A stretch of DNA of 64,000 nucleotides from Hyphomicrobiales bacterium (GTDB lineage: Bacteria > Pseudomonadota > Alphaproteobacteria > SPJN01). Below, one piece after another: positions 1 to 10,124 of the stretch. Within the stretch, counting starts at the first letter, position 1. Each line of letters starts with the position of its first letter. The translations under genes were made by a program, and so were the position numbers. The notes under the pieces are model-generated. The model saw only the letters and a list, made by a program, of their open reading frames with translations. It was not told the DNA's origin and searched no databases. The stretch spans positions 62,001-126,000 of the forward strand of contig SPJN01000005.1 in the NCBI GenBank assembly GCA_006844605.1, written 5' to 3'.

Positions 1-165
1 GCGCTGTGCAGCCGCCTTGCCGGTAGATCCGGGATAGAGGATGCGGCCAATTTTCTGATCAGCGGTTTCGGACAATAAGGATTTGCGGCGTGTGGGCTTG
101 TTGCGAGCTGACCGCTGCTCCGCTTTATCCTTATCCACAAGGTTTTGTAACCAGTCTTTTGTCAT
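1..165 (-). CDS. Partial CDS, unknown charged protein (N-terminal 55 aa)
   Basis: Fifty-five codons of a protein whose C-terminus lies beyond the left edge. It starts MTKDWLQNLVDKDKAEQR and is rich in Lys, Arg, Asp and Glu, with no signal peptide or membrane segment in the visible part, so it is probably cytoplasmic. The ATG is preceded on the minus strand by AGGAGAG at normal spacing, a good ribosome binding site, which supports this as a real start. It is transcribed away from the DAHP synthase gene. I do not recognise the family and propose no function. Confidence 0.6.
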   Translation of the reverse strand, partial: MTKDWLQNLVDKDKAEQRSARNKPTRRKSLLSETADQKIGRILYPGSTGKAAAQR

Positions 166-411
166 GGAACTCTCCTATTGATTCAATATTGCAAAAAAAA
201 CAACATTTATTGCATTAAGTCAATTGGGCGAAGTGTCACGACTCTTGTATCTGCGCCACCATTCAATTGAAAAAGCCGATTTCTGCGGTTCAAAATGCCC
301 ATTTGCATGCCCATATGAATAGGCGTATAAGGCCCGCTCATTTCCTGTTGTTCAAATTATGTTCGTCAGCAGGAAGCGTGCTAACTAACTGATTTTATTG
401 AGGAGGCCAAA

Positions 412-1773
412 ATGGCCAGGAATTGGAGCCCGGAAAGCTGGAGGTCAAAACCGATCTTGCAGGTGCCCGACTATGAAGACCAAGCGGCATTGGAACGTGT
501 AGAAGGCACGCTACGTTCGTATCCGCCCTTGGTTTTTGCAGGCGAGGCGCGCCGGCTCAAGCAACAATTAGGTGAAGTGGCCGAAGGCCGTGCATTCCTG
601 CTTCAGGGCGGTGACTGCGCCGAAAGCTTTGCTGAATTCCACCCCGACAAGATCCGCGATACATTCCGTGTGCTGTTGCAAATGGCGGTGGTGCTGACAT
701 GGGGCGCGAAAGTCCCTGTGGTGAAGGTTGGCCGTATGGCCGGTCAGTTCGCCAAGCCGCGTTCATCAGGCACTGAAACCATCGACGGTGTGGAGCTGCC
801 CTCCTACCGTGGTGATATCGTCAACGGGATTGAATTTGAAGATGGCGCCCGCCAGCCTGACCCCGACCGGATGGTCAAGGCCTATGGTCAGGCCGCTGCA
901 ACGCTGAACCTGCTGCGTGCCTTTGCACAGGGCGGTTTCGCTGATTTGCATAAAGTCCATGAATGGAACTTAAGCTTTGCCGGGAATGGCGAAGGGGCAC
1001 GCTATCGTGAGCTTGCCGACCAAATATCTGAGGCGCTTGATTTCATGCAGGCCTGCGGAATTGATGCGTCTACCGCGTCATCATTGGGCAAGACGGATTT
1101 CTACACCTCGCACGAAGCCTTGTTGCTGCGTTACGAAGAGGCGTTGACCCGCGTTGATTCCCTGACCGGGGCCCATGTGGATACATCGGCCCACATGTTG
1201 TGGATCGGTGACCGGACACGGCAGATTGATCACGCCCATGTTGAGTTTCTGGCCGGTGTTGAAAACCCCATCGGGATGAAGTGCGGCCCGTCGATCGACC
1301 CTGATGACATGCTGCGCATTATCGACAAGCTGAACCCGGAAAATGAAGCCGGGCGCATGACGCTGATTGCCCGTTTCGGTGCCGGCAATGTCGAGGAACA
1401 TTTGCCCAAGCTGATCCGCGCTGTTGAACGCGAAGGTAAAAAGGTTGTGTGGTCCTGCGATCCCATGCATGGCAATACGATCAAAAGCTCAACCGGGTAC
1501 AAGACCCGTCCGTTCGACCGTGTATTGTCAGAGGTTCAGGAGTTCTTTGCCGTTCATCAGGCCGAGGGCACCTATGCCGGTGGCGTACATTTTGAGATGA
1601 CCGGGCAGGATGTGACTGAGTGTACGGGCGGCGCGCAGGCGATCTCCGACACTGATTTGCAGGACCGCTATCACACCCATTGCGACCCGCGTTTGAACGC
1701 CAGCCAGGCGCTTGAGCTGTCGTTCCTGATTGCCGAAGGCATCAAGGCAGAACGGAAGAAAGCTGCGGCTTAA
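412..1773 (+). CDS. aroG: Class II 3-deoxy-7-phosphoheptulonate (DAHP) synthase
   Basis: Condenses phosphoenolpyruvate with erythrose 4-phosphate, the first step of the shikimate pathway, in the cytoplasm. The 453-aa length and motifs are those of the plant/actinobacterial type II family: [12 protein letters not shown] at the N-terminus, GGDCAESF at 66-73, [13 protein letters not shown] at 107-119, then [20 protein letters not shown] and [15 protein letters not shown] towards the C-terminus, which hold the metal and PEP ligands in this family. The start follows a GAGGAGG ribosome binding site. It stands alone, followed by a hairpin terminator. The symbol is by family usage; type II enzymes are named inconsistently. 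Confidence 0.95.
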   Translation: MARNWSPESWRSKPILQVPDYEDQAALERVEGTLRSYPPLVFAGEARRLKQQLGEVAEGRAFLLQGGDCAESFAEFHPDKIRDTFRVLLQMAVVLTWGAKVPVVKVGRMAGQFAKPRSSGTETIDGVELPSYRGDIVNGIEFEDGARQPDPDRMVKAYGQAAATLNLLRAFAQGGFADLHKVHEWNLSFAGNGEGARYRELADQISEALDFMQACGIDASTASSLGKTDFYTSHEALLLRYEEALTRVDSLTGAHVDTSAHMLWIGDRTRQIDHAHVEFLAGVENPIGMKCGPSIDPDDMLRIIDKLNPENEAGRMTLIARFGAGNVEEHLPKLIRAVEREGKKVVWSCDPMHGNTIKSSTGYKTRPFDRVLSEVQEFFAVHQAEGTYAGGVHFEMTGQDVTECTGGAQAISDTDLQDRYHTHCDPRLNASQALELSFLIAEGIKAERKKAAA

Positions 1774-1800
1774 ACCCGACTGATTCAGAATCGAAATTTT

Positions 1801-1838
1801 AAGGGCGGCCCTGTCAATTGTGGGGCTGCCCTTTTCTT
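1801..1838 (+). terminator. Hairpin terminator after DAHP synthase
   Basis: AAGGGC-GGCCC and GGGCT-GCCCTT arms (one internal mismatch) around an eleven-base loop, followed by TTTTCTTATTT. It lies just after the DAHP synthase stop and just before the stop of the convergent oxidoreductase gene. Confidence 0.75.
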
Positions 1839-2874
1839 ATTTCACCTTCACAATCCGTCGCCCAAACACCGGGCTGCCGTCAAACAGGGCGGCAAAGGCG
1901 GCGGGGGCATTTTCCAGTCCGTCGATAATCTCTTCGCGATAAACCAAGTCACCCGCCATGATCCAGCCGGCCATCTCCATCTGTGCCTTGGGGAAGGCGC
2001 GGGCATAGTCAAACACGACCAGCCCTTCCATGCGCAAGCGTTTTGAGATGAAGTCCAGCGTGTTGCGAATGCCAACAGGCTGCGCGCGGTTATATTCCGA
2101 CACCGCACCTGAAATGATCAGCCGCCCGTTCTGGTTCATGCAGCTAATGGCGGTATCCAGCATCTCGCCCCCGACATTATCAAGATAGATATCAACGCCG
2201 TCAGGGCAGGCGGCCTTTATTTGCTCTTTCAGCGGGGCGGCGTCCTTGTAATTGATAGCGGCGTCAAAACCGATTTCCAACAGCCAATCGCATTTTTCCT
2301 TGCTGCCGGCGATGCCCACGGCGCGCAGCCCCTTTAACTTGGCAATCTGCCCGGTTGTTGCCCCAACAGTGCCCGCGGCTGAGGAAACAAGCACGGTTTC
2401 GCCCGCTTTCATGTCGCCGCCCTTGTCCGGTGCGCCCAGATCAAGCAGGCCGAAATAGGCGGTCATCCCCGGAATGCCCAAAATGCCGATGGCGGCGGTT
2501 TGGGTCAGGGGGCCCTGAAATAGGGCGGGGTCCAGCTTGACGAAGGCTTTTGCGGGCAAATGGGCATGGCTGACCCAGCCTGATCCGGTCATGACCAAAT
2601 CGCCGACGGCCAATTTGTCAGAGGCTGAGGCAACAATGGTGCCAATCCCGGCACTTTCAACCGTGTCGCCAATGGCCATTACAGCCGCATAAGAATCGCC
2701 CGACAGGCGTGACCGCATCCCCGGGTCGATGGAAATATGGCTCATTTCTGCGATTGCCCAGCCATCCTGTACGGGGCCAAGGGTCACGTCCTCCAGCATA
2801 AAGCAGTCCGGTGTGGGGATGCCATCAGGGCGTTGTTGCAAGGTCCAGCGGCGTGCAGAAAAGCTGTCTGTCAT
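1837..2874 (-). CDS. NADP-dependent oxidoreductase, MDR/leukotriene B4 dehydrogenase-like (CurA/YncB type)
   Basis: A 345-aa zinc-free medium-chain reductase. The N-terminal GroES-like half carries the family's substrate-side residues (HISIDPGMRSRLSG near 46-59) and the C-terminal Rossmann half has the nucleotide motif SSAAGTVGATTGQIAK at about 164-179. Members reduce the double bond of alpha,beta-unsaturated ketones or aldehydes with NADPH (prostaglandin reductase, curcumin reductase). The substrate here cannot be told from sequence. It is a single gene, divergent from nadE, with the start ATG 132 bp from the nadE start. Confidence 0.85.
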   Translation of the reverse strand: MTDSFSARRWTLQQRPDGIPTPDCFMLEDVTLGPVQDGWAIAEMSHISIDPGMRSRLSGDSYAAVMAIGDTVESAGIGTIVASASDKLAVGDLVMTGSGWVSHAHLPAKAFVKLDPALFQGPLTQTAAIGILGIPGMTAYFGLLDLGAPDKGGDMKAGETVLVSSAAGTVGATTGQIAKLKGLRAVGIAGSKEKCDWLLEIGFDAAINYKDAAPLKEQIKAACPDGVDIYLDNVGGEMLDTAISCMNQNGRLIISGAVSEYNRAQPVGIRNTLDFISKRLRMEGLVVFDYARAFPKAQMEMAGWIMAGDLVYREEIIDGLENAPAAFAALFDGSPVFGRRIVKVK

Positions 2875-3006
2875 GGTGATTTACCCTATTTCGCGAAATG
2901 TGAGTCCTGAATGGCGACAGCCTAACGCACCCCCCTTAAAGGGCAAGGCTTCTTGTCCTTTGACTGGGAAGTCGATAGAAATTTCTATCACTTATTTGGA
3001 CCTTTT

Positions 3007-4716
3007 ATGACTGATCAGTTTTCTATCACCCTTGCCCAACTGAACCCCACTGTGGGGGATGTGGCAGGCAATCTGGACAAGGCCCGGGCGGCGCTGAAAT
3101 TGGCGGCGGCTGACAAGGCCGATGTGCTGGTATTTCCTGAGCTGTTTATCTCAGGCTATCCACCTGAAGATCTGGTGATGAAGGATGCTTTCCTGCGCGC
3201 CTGTAAAGAGGCGGTCGAGGCCTTGGCAGCTGAAGTGACCGCTGATGGCCCCGCTGTTTTGATCGGCACCCCGTGGCGGGACGAGGCAGGGCAGCGCATC
3301 AACGCCGTTGTCGCGCTCGACAATGGTCAGATAGAGGCTGTGCGCGCCAAGGTGCATCTACCCAATTACGGGGTGTTTGATGAGGTGCGCGTGTTTGAAC
3401 CCGGCGCGATGCCCGGCCCCATTGCGGTGCGCGGTGTCCGTTTGGGTGTGCCGATCTGCGAAGATATCTGGTTCGATGATGTGGTCGAATGTCTGACCGA
3501 AACCGGTGCGGAAATTATTGTGGTGCCCAATGGCAGCCCGTGGGATCGGCAAAAGCTTGACCGCCGCTTTGCGGTTGCAGCCTCCCGCGCGGCTGAGGCG
3601 CAATTGCCGCTGGTCTATGTCAATCAAATCGGCGGACAGGATGAGCTGGTGTTTGATGGCGGCTCGTTCGTTTTAACAAAAAATGGCCGGATGGTGCAGG
3701 GGCTGCCCTATTGGCAGGAAGCTGTCGCCACCACAGTACTGACCCGAACCGAGGACGGCTTTGTCCCCGCAACGGCAGATGTGCCCACACCGCCTGACGG
3801 GTTGGCAGCGGTCTATCAGGCCATGATGCTGGGCCTGCGTGACTATATCGAAAAGAACCGCTTCCCCGGTGTTGTGCTGGGCCTGTCCGGCGGGATTGAT
3901 TCTGCGATTACTGCGGCGGTTGCCGTTGATGCGTTGGGGGCTGACCATGTGCGCACGGTGATGATGCCCTATCGCTATACAAGTTCAGAAAGCCTGACCG
4001 ATGCCGAAGACTGCGCCAAGGCGCTGGGCGTCAACTATTCATCAGTTGCGATTGAACCGGCGGTCACAGGTTTTCTGGCTATGTTGGACGATCAGTTCCG
4101 CGACACCGCACCGGACACGACCGAAGAAAACTTACAAAGCCGCTCGCGCGGTTTGACGTTGATGGCGCTGTCGAACAAGTTTGGCGACATGGTGCTGACG
4201 ACAGGGAACAAGTCGGAAGTGTCTGTTGGTTACGCCACGCTTTATGGCGATATGGTCGGCGGTTATAATGTTTTGAAGGACATCTATAAGACCGAGGTTT
4301 TTGCCCTGTGCCGTTGGCGCAATGAAAACCTGCCTGTTGGTGCCAAAGGTCCGGCGGGTGAGGTTATTCCCAATAATATCATTGTGAAGCCGCCTACCGC
4401 TGAACTGCGTGAAGACCAGAAAGACGAAGACAGCCTGCCCCCCTATGACGTGCTGGATGATATTCTTGACCGCTTGGTTGAGAAAGAGCAGGGCGTGGCA
4501 GAGATTATCAAGGCAGGTCACGACGTCGATACGGTGATGCGCATCGAACATCTTTTGTATATCGCTGAATATAAGCGGCGGCAGGCCGCGCCGGGGGTTA
4601 AGATCAGCCCGCGTCATTTCGGGCGCGACCGTCGTTACCCGATCACCAACGGGTTCCGTGATGCCCGCTATTCCAAACCCGCAGCGACAAAAGACGCTGA
4701 AAAAGATAGGGCCTAG
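3007..4716 (+). CDS. nadE: NAD+ synthase (glutamine-hydrolysing)
   Basis: Final step of NAD synthesis: amidation of nicotinate adenine dinucleotide using ammonia released from glutamine. The 569-aa protein has an N-terminal nitrilase-type glutaminase domain with the expected Glu45/Lys115/Cys151 triad (FPELFISGYPPEDL, KVHLPNYGVFDE, VPICEDIWF) and a C-terminal ATP-pyrophosphatase domain with SGGIDS at 294-299 and TTGNKSEVSVGYATLYGD. The frame opens 18 codons upstream at 2953, but the family N-terminus (ITLAQLNPTVGD) fits ATG 3007. It begins a plus-strand run; gltX starts three bases after its stop. Confidence 0.95.
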   Translation: MTDQFSITLAQLNPTVGDVAGNLDKARAALKLAAADKADVLVFPELFISGYPPEDLVMKDAFLRACKEAVEALAAEVTADGPAVLIGTPWRDEAGQRINAVVALDNGQIEAVRAKVHLPNYGVFDEVRVFEPGAMPGPIAVRGVRLGVPICEDIWFDDVVECLTETGAEIIVVPNGSPWDRQKLDRRFAVAASRAAEAQLPLVYVNQIGGQDELVFDGGSFVLTKNGRMVQGLPYWQEAVATTVLTRTEDGFVPATADVPTPPDGLAAVYQAMMLGLRDYIEKNRFPGVVLGLSGGIDSAITAAVAVDALGADHVRTVMMPYRYTSSESLTDAEDCAKALGVNYSSVAIEPAVTGFLAMLDDQFRDTAPDTTEENLQSRSRGLTLMALSNKFGDMVLTTGNKSEVSVGYATLYGDMVGGYNVLKDIYKTEVFALCRWRNENLPVGAKGPAGEVIPNNIIVKPPTAELREDQKDEDSLPPYDVLDDILDRLVEKEQGVAEIIKAGHDVDTVMRIEHLLYIAEYKRRQAAPGVKISPRHFGRDRRYPITNGFRDARYSKPAATKDAEKDRA

Positions 4717-4719
4717 TCC

Positions 4720-6078
4720 ATGACCGTTACCGTTCGCTTTGCCCCGTCACCCACGGGTTACATTCATGTGGGTAATTTGCGCCCCGCCATATTGAACGCG
4801 CTTTATGCGCGCGCCAATGGCGGCACATTTATTCTGCGTCTTGATGATACGGACGAGGAACGCTCAACCCCTGAATATGCTGCGGCGATTAAGGAAGACC
4901 TTGGCTGGTTGGGGCTGGCATGGGATCGGTTTGAAACACAATCATCCCGCAAGGCGCGCTATGACGAGATCAAGACCGCGCTGGTTGATGCCGGGTTGTT
5001 GTATCCGTGTTATGAAACACCGGAAGAGCTGGATTTGAAGCGCAAGATCGCGCTGAATGCAGGCCGTCCCCCGGTCTATGATCGTGCGGCCCTGACCCTG
5101 ACAGATGATGACCGTAAAGCGTTTGAGGGGGAGGGCCGCGCCCCCCATTATCGGTTCAAGCTGCCCGCCATCACGGCGCAATGGGATGATGGCATTGTCG
5201 GGCACAAGGCTGTGGACCTGACCACCCAGTCCGACCCGGTGTTGATCCGTGCTGATGGCACCATGTTGTACACCTTGCCGTCCGTCACTGATGATCTTGA
5301 TTTTGGCGTCACCCACATCATCCGTGGTGATGACCACACCACCAACACCGCTGTGCAGCTGGCAATTTTTGCTGAAGTCGCCAAGATTATGGGCAAGGGC
5401 ACAGACGCCATTCCCAGCTTTGCCCATCATGCGTTGATTGTTGGGGCTGACGGGGCCGGGCTGTCAAAACGGCTTGGCTCCCTTGCGGTGCGTGATTTCC
5501 GTGATCGCGGCTATGAACCGATTGCCTTGTTAAGTTTGATGGCGCGCATTGGTACGTCTGACCCGGTTGATCTGGCTGCCAATTTGGATGAGCTTGCCGC
5601 CGGGTTCACCTTTGACAAGGTTAGCCATTCGCAGGCGCGCTTTGACAACGTTGAGCTTGATCACCTTAATGCTCGCTTTGTGCATGAACAGGGTTTTGAT
5701 GCCGTTGCGGACGAGCTATCGGGCCTTGGCGTTTCTGGCCCACAAGCAGCAAGGTTTTGGGATGCGGTGAAGGCCAACCTGACCCGCGTGCAACAGGCCG
5801 CAGACTGGTGGCCCGTGGTAGCCGAACAGATCACGCCCGTGATTGCCGATGATGATCGTGAATTCATTGCGGGCGCTGCGGCGCATCTGCCGGACGTGCT
5901 GGATGGTGACGCATGGGGCGTGTGGACCAAGGCGCTGAAACAGGAAACAGGGCGCAAGGGCAAGCAATTGTTCATGCCGCTGCGACAAGCGCTCACGGGA
6001 AAAGATCATGGACCGGAATTGAAAAACCTGCTACCTCTCATTCCAAGAGATGAGGTTTTGCGCCGTTTGGGTGCCTGA
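4720..6078 (+). CDS. gltX: Glutamyl-tRNA synthetase
   Basis: Class I aminoacyl-tRNA synthetase charging tRNA-Glu (or tRNA-Gln for later transamidation, the common alphaproteobacterial arrangement). At 452 aa it has the HIGH-type motif as HVGN at 16-19 after APSPTGYI, and the KMSKS-type loop as LSKRLGS at 248-254. Many alphaproteobacteria carry two GltX proteins; this could be the form lacking part of the usual length, and only the genome would show whether a second copy exists. It follows nadE by three bases, which implies translational coupling. Confidence 0.94.
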   Translation: MTVTVRFAPSPTGYIHVGNLRPAILNALYARANGGTFILRLDDTDEERSTPEYAAAIKEDLGWLGLAWDRFETQSSRKARYDEIKTALVDAGLLYPCYETPEELDLKRKIALNAGRPPVYDRAALTLTDDDRKAFEGEGRAPHYRFKLPAITAQWDDGIVGHKAVDLTTQSDPVLIRADGTMLYTLPSVTDDLDFGVTHIIRGDDHTTNTAVQLAIFAEVAKIMGKGTDAIPSFAHHALIVGADGAGLSKRLGSLAVRDFRDRGYEPIALLSLMARIGTSDPVDLAANLDELAAGFTFDKVSHSQARFDNVELDHLNARFVHEQGFDAVADELSGLGVSGPQAARFWDAVKANLTRVQQAADWWPVVAEQITPVIADDDREFIAGAAAHLPDVLDGDAWGVWTKALKQETGRKGKQLFMPLRQALTGKDHGPELKNLLPLIPRDEVLRRLGA

Positions 6079-6130
6079 CCCCTTGCAAAAATGGGATTAT
6101 CGCTGATGTTGGGTTCAACATTCTGCATTA

Positions 6131-6159
6131 TTGATTGGATTATTTGCGACCGGTAATAC
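6131..6159 (+). promoter_or_regulatory. Predicted sigma-70-type promoter for cysS
   Basis: TTGATT (6131-6136) and TAATAC (6154-6159) are separated by 17 bases, about 120 bp before the cysS start and inside the 200-bp gltX-cysS gap. The spacing and boxes are good, but this is pattern matching only. Confidence 0.45.
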
Positions 6160-6278
6160 TGGCCGCGCCCGATCCCCATTGTCTTTTTCCTGACTGGTCA
6201 TTGGTAGCGCGGCTTCCCGCGAAACGGCTTGCATTGGCACGCCGACGTGATGTGATGAAGAAGATGGAAAAGACGGCA

Positions 6279-7592
6279 ATGAGTTTGCGTTTCTACAATA
6301 CAAAAACCCGTGCGAAAGATGATTTCGCGCCCTTGGACCCGCACAATGTTCGTATGTATGTGTGCGGACCGACGGTTTATGATTTTGCGCATATCGGCAA
6401 TGCCCGTCCCGCTGTTGTGTTCGATGTGCTGTTCCGTCTGCTGCGCCATGTTTATGGGGCCGATCACGTCACCTATGCGCGCAACATTACCGATGTTGAG
6501 GACAAGATCATTGAACGGGCAGCAAGGGAAGGCCGCTCGATCGAAGATTTGACCAACCAGACCACCAAACAGTATCAGGATGATATGGCCGCCCTTGGTG
6601 CCTTGCCCCCCACGGTGGAGCCGCGGGCAACGGGCCATATCGCCGAAATGCAGGACATCATCGCGACCCTGATTGATAACGGCCTTGCCTATGAAGCGGA
6701 AGGTCATGTCCTGTATGACGTGGCGGCGAAAAAGGATTATGGCAGCCTGTCCAATCGGTCCATCGACGATATGATCGCCGGTGCCCGGGTTGAAGTTGCC
6801 CCCTATAAAAAGAACCCGATGGATTTCGTTCTGTGGAAGCCGTCTTCTGAAGACATGCCCGGCTGGGCCTCGCCCTGGGGTTATGGGCGGCCCGGCTGGC
6901 ACATTGAATGCTCCGCCATGTCGCACAAACATTTGGGCGAACATTTCGACATTCATGGCGGCGGGCGCGATTTGATTTTCCCCCATCATGAAAATGAAGT
7001 CGCCCAGTCAACCGGGGCGTTCGGCGGGGATTTCGTTTCTGTCTGGATGCATAATGGTTACCTGACGGTCGAGGGGGAGAAGATGTCCAAGTCACTTGGT
7101 AATTTCTTCACCGCCCATGACCTGTTGGCAGATCATTCCGGCGAAGCGATCCGCCTTGCGATGTTAAGCACCCATTACCGCCAACCGCTCGACTGGACGG
7201 CGCAGGGTGTGCATGACGCCAAGACGGTGCTGGACCGTTGGTATCGGCAGGTTGACAATGTAACCGCAGGTGAGGTGCCCCAAGGGGTGCTTGACGCGCT
7301 GGGTGATGACCTGAATACACCCGGCGCTATCGCCGCGTTGCATCAGGAAAAAGACCCAGCCGCATTAAAGGCGGGTGCCAACCTGTTGGGCTTGTTAGAA
7401 GGGTCAGCCGAAGACTGGTTCCACGGTGGTGGGGATGTTGACGCTGCGGCCATCGATGCGCTGGTTGCAGAACGCACACAGGCCAAGGCCGATAAGGATT
7501 TCGCCCGCGCGGATGAAATCCGTGATCAACTCGCGGCGCAGAACATTATCTTGGAAGACGGACCCGGCGGTACAAGCTGGCGGAAGGAGTAG
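6279..7592 (+). CDS. cysS: Cysteinyl-tRNA synthetase
   Basis: Charges tRNA-Cys. The 437-aa class I enzyme shows [15 protein letters not shown] (zinc Cys29, HIGH motif 38-41), the further zinc ligands in HIECSAMS and FPHHENE, and KMSKS at 268-272. The frame is open upstream to 6135, but those residues do not resemble the family and [10 protein letters not shown] is the usual N-terminus, so ATG 6279 is chosen; ATGs at 6255 and 6264 are possible alternatives. A putative promoter sits 120 bp upstream. cimA follows within six bases. Confidence 0.94.
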   Translation: MSLRFYNTKTRAKDDFAPLDPHNVRMYVCGPTVYDFAHIGNARPAVVFDVLFRLLRHVYGADHVTYARNITDVEDKIIERAAREGRSIEDLTNQTTKQYQDDMAALGALPPTVEPRATGHIAEMQDIIATLIDNGLAYEAEGHVLYDVAAKKDYGSLSNRSIDDMIAGARVEVAPYKKNPMDFVLWKPSSEDMPGWASPWGYGRPGWHIECSAMSHKHLGEHFDIHGGGRDLIFPHHENEVAQSTGAFGGDFVSVWMHNGYLTVEGEKMSKSLGNFFTAHDLLADHSGEAIRLAMLSTHYRQPLDWTAQGVHDAKTVLDRWYRQVDNVTAGEVPQGVLDALGDDLNTPGAIAALHQEKDPAALKAGANLLGLLEGSAEDWFHGGGDVDAAAIDALVAERTQAKADKDFARADEIRDQLAAQNIILEDGPGGTSWRKE

Positions 7593-7597
7593 GGGCT

Positions 7598-9211
7598 ATG
7601 TCTAAAGAACGGCTCTATCTGTTTGATACAACATTGCGCGACGGGGCACAGACCCGTGGTGTGGACTTTTCCGTGGCTGACAAGCAGTTGATCGCTGAAT
7701 CGCTTGATGCATTGGGTATCGATTATATCGAAGGTGGCTGGCCCGGTGCCAATCCGACCGACACTGCCTTTTTTGCCAGCCCGCCAAGTTTGAAACGCGC
7801 GACCTTTACCGCGTTTGGCATGACCAAGCGGGCAGGGCGGTCTGCGGATAATGATCCGGGCCTGCGTGACCTGATCGATGCAGGCACCCCTGCGGTGTGT
7901 ATCGTCGGCAAGGCGTGGGACTTTCATGTTGATGTCGCGCTGGGCATCACGAATGACGAAAACGTCGAAGGCATTGCCGATTCCATCGCCTCGCTTGTAA
8001 AGGCCGGGCGTGAGGCAATGTATGACGCCGAACATTTCTTTGATGGCTATAAGGCCAATCCCGCCTATGCCATGCAGTGTCTGACCGCGGCGTATGAGGC
8101 CGGGGCACGTTGGATGGTGCTGTGCGACACCAATGGCGGCACGCTGCCCCATGAGGTGTATGACATTGTTAAGGAAGTGACCAAACATGTGCCGGGCGAT
8201 CGGTTGGGCATCCATGCCCATAACGATACCGAAAACGCCGTGGCCAATTCACTGGCGGCGGTTCATGCCGGTGTGCGTCAGGTGCAGGGCACGTTGAACG
8301 GGTTGGGCGAACGATGTGGCAACGCCAATATGGTGTCGTTGATCCCGTCATTCCTGTTGAAGCCGGGCTTCGCAGATAAGCTGGAAACCGGCATCAGCGC
8401 CGACCAGCTTGCCAGCCTGACGCGCGTGTCGCGCCTGCTGGATGAGATTTTGACCCGCGCGCCCAATCGTCATCAGGCCTATGTGGGGGAGGCTGCCTTT
8501 GCCCATAAGGGCGGGCTGCATGTGTCTGCGGTTGAAAAAGACCCTAAGACTTATGAACACATTCCCCCCGAAACGGTCGGCAATCATCGTCAGATCCTTG
8601 TGTCCAATCAGGCCGGGCGGTCCAACATCCTGTCACGCCTGTCCGGGGTGGGCATCAAGATTGACCCGAAGGACCCGCGCATCAACAAGCTGCTTGATGA
8701 TGTGAAACAGCGGGAGTTTGAGGGCTGGTCATATGATGGTGCCGAAGCATCGTTCGAGCTGTTGGCACGCCGCAGCTTTGGCGAAGTGCCCGGCTATTTC
8801 GATGTGGAAAAATTCAAGGTTGAGGTTGAGCGTCGCTATGATGCCACGGGCAAACTTGTCACCTCATCGCAGGCAACTGTGAAGCTGAATGTCGAGGGGC
8901 AGACAATCCATTCTGTGTCTGACGGTCATGCGGGGCCGATCAACGCCCTTGATGAAGCATTGCGCAAGGACCTTGGTGTTTATGACGATACAATCAGCGA
9001 TTTGGAGCTGGTGGATTATAAGGTCCGCATCATCCAGACCGAAGGGGCGGCGGGCACAGCGTCGGTCACGCGGGTGATGATTGAAAGCAAGGACGGTGCG
9101 GGCAATCGCTGGTTCACTGTTGGCGTATCGGAAAATATTGTCGATGCCAGTTTCCAGGCATTAACAGACTCAATCACCTATAAGCTGTTCAAGGCAGGCC
9201 AAAAGGTCTGA
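7598..9211 (+). CDS. cimA: (R)-citramalate synthase
   Basis: Condenses pyruvate with acetyl-CoA to citramalate, the threonine-independent entry to isoleucine synthesis. The 537-aa protein has the HMG-CoA-lyase-like TIM barrel with DTTLRDGAQTRGVDFS at the N-terminus, LCDTNGGT and GIHAHNDTENA, then a C-terminal LeuA-type regulatory domain (from about 400). The DGAQTRG sequence and the length match CimA rather than 2-isopropylmalate synthase, though substrate specificity is inferred. It follows cysS by five bases and precedes rarD by four, so the genes are probably co-transcribed. Confidence 0.88.
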   Translation: MSKERLYLFDTTLRDGAQTRGVDFSVADKQLIAESLDALGIDYIEGGWPGANPTDTAFFASPPSLKRATFTAFGMTKRAGRSADNDPGLRDLIDAGTPAVCIVGKAWDFHVDVALGITNDENVEGIADSIASLVKAGREAMYDAEHFFDGYKANPAYAMQCLTAAYEAGARWMVLCDTNGGTLPHEVYDIVKEVTKHVPGDRLGIHAHNDTENAVANSLAAVHAGVRQVQGTLNGLGERCGNANMVSLIPSFLLKPGFADKLETGISADQLASLTRVSRLLDEILTRAPNRHQAYVGEAAFAHKGGLHVSAVEKDPKTYEHIPPETVGNHRQILVSNQAGRSNILSRLSGVGIKIDPKDPRINKLLDDVKQREFEGWSYDGAEASFELLARRSFGEVPGYFDVEKFKVEVERRYDATGKLVTSSQATVKLNVEGQTIHSVSDGHAGPINALDEALRKDLGVYDDTISDLELVDYKVRIIQTEGAAGTASVTRVMIESKDGAGNRWFTVGVSENIVDASFQALTDSITYKLFKAGQKV

Positions 9212-9215
9212 TGGG

Positions 9216-10124
9216 GTGAGCGCGCCCAGTTACGATAAGTCAGGCTGGGCCTATGCGTTAGGCGGGTTTTTGATTTGGGGTGCGCAGCCATTGGCGTTCA
9301 AGCCCTTGGCAGATGTGCCGCCCGATACGATCATTGCCCATCGGATTTTGTGGACCTTGTTGGCGGTTGCGATTTTGATCATCGCGACCGGGCAATGGCG
9401 CACCTTGCGCCAAACTGCCTTTCACCTGATGCGGTCAAAGCGGGAGCTGGGCCTGATCGCGCTATCGGCGCTGATGGTTGGCACAAATTGGTTTCTGTTT
9501 GTTTATTGCGTGGTGACCGAACAGGCGCTGGCAGCGTCGCTTGGCTATTTCATCAACCCGCTGGGCAGTGTGTTGCTGGGTTTCCTGATTTTGGGGGAGC
9601 GGCTGAACCGCCTGCAAACTATTGCAGTGTCATTGGCGGGTATCGGGATTTTGGTGCAGTTCATCATGATGGGCACCATCCCGCTTTTATCGTTGGTGAT
9701 CGCTGGCACCTTTGCCGCCTATGGCCTGTTTCGCAAACTGGCCGCCATGCCCAGCCTGCCGGGCCTGTTTTTGGAAGTGCTGTTCTGGACGCCGCTTGCC
9801 CTGTTATGGATCGGGCTTGATCTGGGCGGGCGGTTAACACTGCCCTATGAAGTAAACGGCGGCATCGGCCTTTGGTTGCTGCCCTTTATCGGGATGGTGA
9901 TGACTGCCATCCCCCTGCACTGTTTTGCCGAAGGGGCCAAACGCCTGCCGCTTGGGTTCCTTGGCCTAACCCAATATATCACCCCCAGCCTGCAATTCCT
10001 GACTGCCTTGTTGATCTTTGATGAGGCGTTGGAGGCAGGCCGCCTTGCCGCCTTTACCCTTGTGTGGGTGGGGTTGATCGTTTTTGCCACTGACCTGATC
10101 AGACAGGAAAGGAAACACGCCTGA
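9216..10124 (+). CDS. rarD: EamA-family transporter, RarD type
   Basis: A 302-aa inner-membrane protein with about ten hydrophobic segments in two EamA halves. The N-terminal GGFLIWGAQPLAFKPLADVP and the AHRILWTLL segment match RarD (chloramphenicol-sensitivity protein) proteins. Substrates of this drug/metabolite exporter group are mostly unknown. The start is GTG, four bases after the cimA stop, with AAGG upstream; no in-frame ATG fits. Its stop overlaps the trmJ ATG by one base. Confidence 0.82.
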   Translation: MSAPSYDKSGWAYALGGFLIWGAQPLAFKPLADVPPDTIIAHRILWTLLAVAILIIATGQWRTLRQTAFHLMRSKRELGLIALSALMVGTNWFLFVYCVVTEQALAASLGYFINPLGSVLLGFLILGERLNRLQTIAVSLAGIGILVQFIMMGTIPLLSLVIAGTFAAYGLFRKLAAMPSLPGLFLEVLFWTPLALLWIGLDLGGRLTLPYEVNGGIGLWLLPFIGMVMTAIPLHCFAEGAKRLPLGFLGLTQYITPSLQFLTALLIFDEALEAGRLAAFTLVWVGLIVFATDLIRQERKHA